Shown here: positions 60,397-64,000 of the stretch, piece by piece | Layout of the letters: each line of letters begins with the position of its first letter | Position numbering within the stretch: position 1 is the first letter of the stretch | Source: Duganella guangzhouensis | GTDB taxonomy: Bacteria > Pseudomonadota > Gammaproteobacteria > Burkholderiales > Burkholderiaceae_D | Direction of reading: 5' to 3' | Assembly (NCBI RefSeq): GCF_009674535.1 | Contig: NZ_WKJK01000011.1 | Span: 1-64,000 of the forward strand | DNA length: 64,000 nucleotides | Position numbers and translations under genes: made by a program | The notes under the pieces: generated by a model | Databases searched by the model: none | What the model was told of the DNA's origin: nothing | The model's input: the letters and a program-made list of their open reading frames with translations, nothing else

Positions 60397-61887
60397 TTAC
60401 TCGGCGTCGCCGTCGGCTGGCGCGGTGGCGCGTGGGCGTCGGCCGCCGTTGTCGCTGCCATGATCAGCGCTGTCGGCGCCATGGTCGCCGGCGTCGCTAC
60501 CGCCTTCGCCACCTTCGCCGCCGTCACCACGGCTGCGGTTACGGCCGCCGCGGCGTGGGCCGCGCTTGCGTTTGGCGCCGCCACCGCTGCTGCCACCACC
60601 GCCACTCTCGCGTGGCGCGTTGGCCGATGCCAGCAGCTCTTCGCGGGTGATCTCGTCGCCCTCGTAGAACGCGGTCCACCAGTCGCCGATTTCGGCGTCG
60701 ATCTCGCCGGAGGCGCAACGCAGCAGCAGGAAGTCGTAGCCGGCGCGGAAGCGCAGGTGTTCCAGCAGCTTGTACGGCGCCTTGCCCTGACGACGGTCAA
60801 AGCGCGGCTGCATGGCCCAGATGTCGCGCATGTCGGTGCCGATCTTGCGTTGCAGGGCCAGTTTTTCGGTCTGCGAATCCAGCACGTCGTCGGCGGCCAG
60901 GTGCAGCGCCGGGATGGCCTGCTCGCCGGCGGCGCGGTAGGCTTCCCATTTCTCCAGCACCTGATGCCACAGCAGCGAGGCAAACAGGAAGCCTGGCGAC
61001 ACGGTCTTGCCGGCGTGGATGCGGGCGTCGGTCGAGTCCAGCGCCAGCGTCACGAATTTGACGCCCAGCGGCTGTTCCAGCACCACGTCCAGCAGCGGCA
61101 GCAGGCCGTGGTGCAGACCTTCCTTGCGCAGCTGCTGCAGGCAGGCCAGCGCGTGGCCACTCATCAGCAACTTGAGCATTTCGTCGAACACGCGCGCGGC
61201 CGGCACGTTGTTGATCAGCGGTGCCATCACCTTGATCGGCGCACCGGTGTGCGGCTCGATGCCGAATTTGAGCTTGGCGGCGAAGCGCACCACGCGCAGC
61301 ATGCGCACCGGGTCTTCGCGGTAGCGCTCTTCCGGCACGCCGATGATGCGCAGCGTTTTGGCGCGGATGTCTTCGATGCCGCCATGGTAGTCCAGCACCT
61401 GTTGGGTGGCCGGGTTGTAGTACATGGCGTTGATGGTGAAGTCGCGGCGTTCGGCGTCTTCAGCTTGCGAGCCGAAGGTGTTGTCGCGCAGGACGCGGCC
61501 ATGTTCATCCTTCGGCGCGTTGGCCGAGGTGGTGCCGCGGAAGGTGGTCACCTCCAGCAGGTCCTGGCCGAACATCACGTGCACGATCTGGAAGCGCTTG
61601 CCGATGATGAAGGCGCGGCGGAACAGACGCTTGACCTGCTCCGGCGTGGCGTTGGTGGCGATGTCGAAGTCTTTCGGCTTCACGCCCAGCAGCAGGTCGC
61701 GCACGGCGCCGCCCACCACGAAGGCTTCGTAGCCGGCTTCCTGCAGCGTGCTGGTGACGCGAATGGCGTTGTTGGACAGCAGGCGCGGGTCGATGCCGTG
61801 GGCCTCGGGACCCAGCACCACCGGCGTGTGGGCGTCGCGCGGCTTGCTCTTGGCGCCGAGGATTTTGCGGATCAGTTTCTTAATCAT
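60397..61887 (-). CDS. pcnB: Poly(A) polymerase I with Arg/Gly-rich tail
   Basis: PcnB adds 3' poly(A) tails that promote RNA decay. The 496-residue protein has the nucleotidyltransferase core (FVVGGAVRDLLLG, DFDIATNATPEQVKRLF) and the RNA-binding half. It ends with a low-complexity tail of about 60-70 residues: a glycine/serine run, then AKRKRGPRRGGRNRSRGDGG, then an acidic Gly/Asp stretch. Such a tail likely binds RNA or partners. The ATG at 61887 (MIKKLI) is chosen over an in-frame start four codons upstream. It overlaps the HAD gene by eight bases. Confidence 0.94.
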   Translation of the reverse strand: MIKKLIRKILGAKSKPRDAHTPVVLGPEAHGIDPRLLSNNAIRVTSTLQEAGYEAFVVGGAVRDLLLGVKPKDFDIATNATPEQVKRLFRRAFIIGKRFQIVHVMFGQDLLEVTTFRGTTSANAPKDEHGRVLRDNTFGSQAEDAERRDFTINAMYYNPATQQVLDYHGGIEDIRAKTLRIIGVPEERYREDPVRMLRVVRFAAKLKFGIEPHTGAPIKVMAPLINNVPAARVFDEMLKLLMSGHALACLQQLRKEGLHHGLLPLLDVVLEQPLGVKFVTLALDSTDARIHAGKTVSPGFLFASLLWHQVLEKWEAYRAAGEQAIPALHLAADDVLDSQTEKLALQRKIGTDMRDIWAMQPRFDRRQGKAPYKLLEHLRFRAGYDFLLLRCASGEIDAEIGDWWTAFYEGDEITREELLASANAPRESGGGGSSGGGAKRKRGPRRGGRNRSRGDGGEGGEGGSDAGDHGADSADHGSDNGGRRPRATAPADGDAE

Positions 61888-62551
61888 TGAACAGCTCAAT
61901 TAATGGCCAGCCTTGCGCGGCGGCGTGCGTTTTCAGTTGGTCGTTTGGGTTGGTCGCCACCGGATGGCTGACGATGGACATCAGTGGCAGGTCGTTGTGC
62001 GAGTCGCTGTAGAAGTGGACGGTGTCGAAGTCCTGCAGCGTCTTGCCCATTTTTTCCAGCCACGCCTTGGTGTGCACGATCTTGCCCGGGCCCTGGGTCG
62101 GGGTGCCGAGCAGCTTGCCGGTCGGGTGGCCTTCGGCGTCGACTTCCGGCATCGCCGCGATCAGGTGCTCCACGCCCAGCGCCTTGGCGATCGGCGCGGT
62201 GACGAAGTGGTTGGTGGCGGTGACGATCGCCACCAGGTCGCCCTGGTCGAGGTGCTTTTGCAGCAGCGCGCGCGCCGCCGGACGCAGCGCCGGCGCGATC
62301 ACTTCGTCCATGTACTGGGCCTGCATCGCCAGCAGCCGCTCGCGCGGGAAGCTGGCCAGGGTGCCGAGCGTGAACTCCAGGTATTCTACCGGATCGAGCG
62401 TGCCGGCCTGGTATTGGGCGAAGAAGTCCTTGTTGCGGCGGTCGAATTCCACCGCGTCGACGGCGCCGATGCGGACCAGGAATTGGCCCCACTCGTAGTC
62501 GGAGTCGATCGGCAGCAGGGTGTGGTCGAGGTCAAAAAGGGCGAGATTCAT
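61880..62551 (-). CDS. HAD family hydrolase (HAD-IB, SerB-like)
   Basis: A 223-residue phosphatase with motif I FDLDHTLL (nucleophile D7 and D9), motif II VTATNHF, and motif IV YSDSHNDLPL. It belongs to the HAD-IB group that includes phosphoserine phosphatase; homologues in this gene order (hda-HAD-pcnB) are annotated only as phosphatases. Substrate unknown. It is coupled to hda upstream (one-base overlap) and pcnB downstream. Confidence 0.92.
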   Translation of the reverse strand: MNLALFDLDHTLLPIDSDYEWGQFLVRIGAVDAVEFDRRNKDFFAQYQAGTLDPVEYLEFTLGTLASFPRERLLAMQAQYMDEVIAPALRPAARALLQKHLDQGDLVAIVTATNHFVTAPIAKALGVEHLIAAMPEVDAEGHPTGKLLGTPTQGPGKIVHTKAWLEKMGKTLQDFDTVHFYSDSHNDLPLMSIVSHPVATNPNDQLKTHAAAQGWPLIELFND

Positions 62552-63237
62552 TATTCTTTAGCTTCTGCCTGCAGCCACTCGCGCAGCAGCGGCAGAGTGA
62601 TGGGGCGTTGGGTTTCAAGGGAATACTGGTCCAGCGCGTCGAGCAGGGTCGATAACGACCGCATGTCGCGCTGGAAGTGAGACAGCAAGTAGGGTATCAC
62701 GCCGGTCGACAGCGTCAAGCCGCGCGCCGCCGCCGCCGCCGCCAGCGCCGCGCCTTTTTCCTCGTCGGTCAGGCCGTGGATCTGGTACACCAGCCCCCAG
62801 CCCATGCGGGTACGCAGATCTTCGCGCACCGGCAGCACGGCCGGCGCCACGTTGCCGCTGCAGACCATGAAGGCGTTGTTGGCGCGGATTTCGTTAAACA
62901 GGGCGAAGGCGTCGATCTGCGCCAGCGGCGACAGCTTTTCGCAGTCGTCCAGCAGGTACAGGTCCACCTCCGGCGAATACACGAATTCGGACTCGATCGA
63001 GAATGGCGAAATGTAGCGCGCGCGCGCCTGCGCCGCTTCGTCGCCGCTGGTGGCCAGGGCTTTCAGCAGGTGCGATTTGCCGACGCCGACCGCGCCCCAC
63101 AGGTAGGCGAAGTGCTCGCGCGACGTGCGATCGACGAACTGCGCCATCAGCGCTGCCGCTTCGGCATTCTGTCCCACCTCGAACGATGCGAGGCTGTGCG
63201 CTGGTTCCGCGCCTAAATCGAGCACCAGTTGTTTCAT
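62551..63237 (-). CDS. hda: DnaA regulatory inactivator Hda
   Basis: Hda resembles the AAA+ domain of DnaA and, with the beta clamp, stimulates hydrolysis of DnaA-bound ATP after initiation. The 228-residue protein has an N-terminal QLVLDLG clamp-binding-like peptide, Walker A GAVGVGKSHLL, Walker B LYLLDDCEKL and sensor-type arginine segments (REDLRTRMGWGLVYQI). It heads the hda-HAD-pcnB-folK-panB group. Confidence 0.93.
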   Translation of the reverse strand: MKQLVLDLGAEPAHSLASFEVGQNAEAAALMAQFVDRTSREHFAYLWGAVGVGKSHLLKALATSGDEAAQARARYISPFSIESEFVYSPEVDLYLLDDCEKLSPLAQIDAFALFNEIRANNAFMVCSGNVAPAVLPVREDLRTRMGWGLVYQIHGLTDEEKGAALAAAAAARGLTLSTGVIPYLLSHFQRDMRSLSTLLDALDQYSLETQRPITLPLLREWLQAEAKE

Positions 63238-63282
63238 GGCGTTCGCCTTGTGGTCTTTTGCATAACGTTTTTCTGTTTCACA

Positions 63283-64000
63283 TCATGCATTATAAAAGCT
63301 GCTGCTCAGATAGTGGCGGCGCAAGTGTTTAAAGGCCACCATCAGCACCGCCGACGCGGGCAATGCCAGCAGCACGCCGACAAAGCCGAACAGCTGGCCG
63401 AAGGCCAACAGCGCGAAAATCACCGCCAGTGGATTGAGGCCGATACGCTCACCGACCAGGCGTGGCGTCAGGAAGAAGCCTTCCAACACCTGGCCGCAGC
63501 CGTAGATGATGGCCACCGCGATCACGCCGCTCCAGTCGGAGAACTGCAGCACGGCCGAAATCAGCGCCAGCACCAGCCCCAGGCCGAAGCCCAGGTAGGG
63601 AATGAACACCAGCAGGCCGGTGATGATGCCGACCGGCAGCGCGACGTCGAAGCCGGCGATGGCCAGCGCCGCCGAGTAGTACACCGCCAGCACCACCATC
63701 ACCAGCAACTGGCCGCGCAGGTATTGGGCCAGCAGCGTGTCGACTTCGTTGGCCATGTCCATGGTGGCGCTGATATAGCGGCGCGGCACGCAGTTGGCGA
63801 TGCGCGCCAGCATGGCGTGCCAGTCCAGCAGCAGGTAGAACAGCACCACCGGGATCAAGGTCAGCGTCGCCAGCCAGCCGAGGATGGCGGTGCCGCCGAT
63901 GCGGGCCGAACTCAGCACGGCGGCCCAGATGGCGTCGCCGGAGGCGGCCAACTGCTCCGATGCCAGTTGTTTGATGCCGGCGCTGTCCAGCCGCACCTTG
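63283..64000 (-). CDS. AI-2E family transporter (PerM), C-terminal part
   Basis: The visible 239 or so residues are the C-terminal part of an AI-2E/PerM permease: helices GWLATLTLIPVVLFYLLLDW, MVVLAVYYSAALAIAGFDVA, LPVGIITGLLVFIPYLGFGL and LFGFVGVLLALPASAVLMVA. The reading frame continues past the window edge, so the N-terminus is missing. In related genomes such a gene precedes hda. The transported compound is unknown for most members. Confidence 0.9.
   Translation of the reverse strand, partial: KVRLDSAGIKQLASEQLAASGDAIWAAVLSSARIGGTAILGWLATLTLIPVVLFYLLLDWHAMLARIANCVPRRYISATMDMANEVDTLLAQYLRGQLLVMVVLAVYYSAALAIAGFDVALPVGIITGLLVFIPYLGFGLGLVLALISAVLQFSDWSGVIAVAIIYGCGQVLEGFFLTPRLVGERIGLNPLAVIFALLAFGQLFGFVGVLLALPASAVLMVAFKHLRRHYLSSSFYNA

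Noticed and set aside
1..64000. CRISPR array, tRNA or rRNA genes
   Set aside because: No regularly spaced direct repeats and no cloverleaf or rRNA signature noticed on reading; a tRNA scan would settle it.

Overview
The window looks like chromosomal DNA of a GC-rich betaproteobacterium, most likely Oxalobacteraceae (Massilia/Duganella/Janthinobacterium-like). I infer this from the proteins and gene orders (pcm-rhodanese-tolC, nadK-recN, hemH-grpE-dnaK-dnaJ, hda-HAD-pcnB-folK-panB), not from a search. No rRNA, tRNA or CRISPR array was seen. Two transposase remnants lie at the left edge.

Layout. 1-430: IS debris. 506-3757: TetR regulator, then pcm, a rhodanese and a TolC-type outer membrane factor closed by a terminator. 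3872-7854: an SDR, gloA, a secreted sugar-dehydrogenase-like protein, a small hydrophilic protein and a DUF3667 membrane protein. 7868-10551: nadK-recN behind a near-consensus LexA box. 10619-16012: a small coiled-coil membrane protein, hemH, and grpE-dnaK-dnaJ with two sigma-32-type promoters and a CIRCE-like repeat. 16117-20510: carbonic anhydrase, then a TauD-like dioxygenase with a sulfonate-type ABC transporter, whose ATPase gene ends inside a dispersed palindromic repeat.

20651-35335 is a complete nitrate assimilation region: NasT-type ANTAR antiterminator, nrtA-nrtB-nrtD transporter, a soluble protein with a NarX/PilJ-like box and half of a chemotaxis signalling tip, then (after two unrelated minus-strand genes) narK, nirB, nirD, a flavoprotein and nasA. 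Both nitrate operons start with a consensus sigma-54 promoter followed by a leader with A..G.. hexaloop hairpins overlapping an intrinsic terminator, the layout expected for ANTAR antitermination. The narK leader also has an upstream NtrC-type site. No NasS gene is present. The soluble sensor-like protein is the most interesting candidate for something new.

35390-39693: a glutamine synthetase-like protein that has lost a metal-ligand glutamate, followed by potGHI without potF. 39690-45382 looks like an inserted region: a sensor kinase, response regulator and MipA-type protein, a perfect 18-bp inverted repeat, a decayed second copy of the potI 3' end, a lower-GC membrane protein, and a two-gene unit whose second protein carries a HEPN RX4H motif. 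45409-49748: a receiver-TPR protein, an MFS transporter and a MocR regulator. 49832-58907: a polyamine/gamma-glutamyl catabolic operon (puuD, puuA, aminotransferase, puuC, two more glutamine synthetase homologues, second aminotransferase). 58904-64000 (minus strand): panB, folK, pcnB, a HAD phosphatase, hda and a truncated AI-2E/PerM-type permease.
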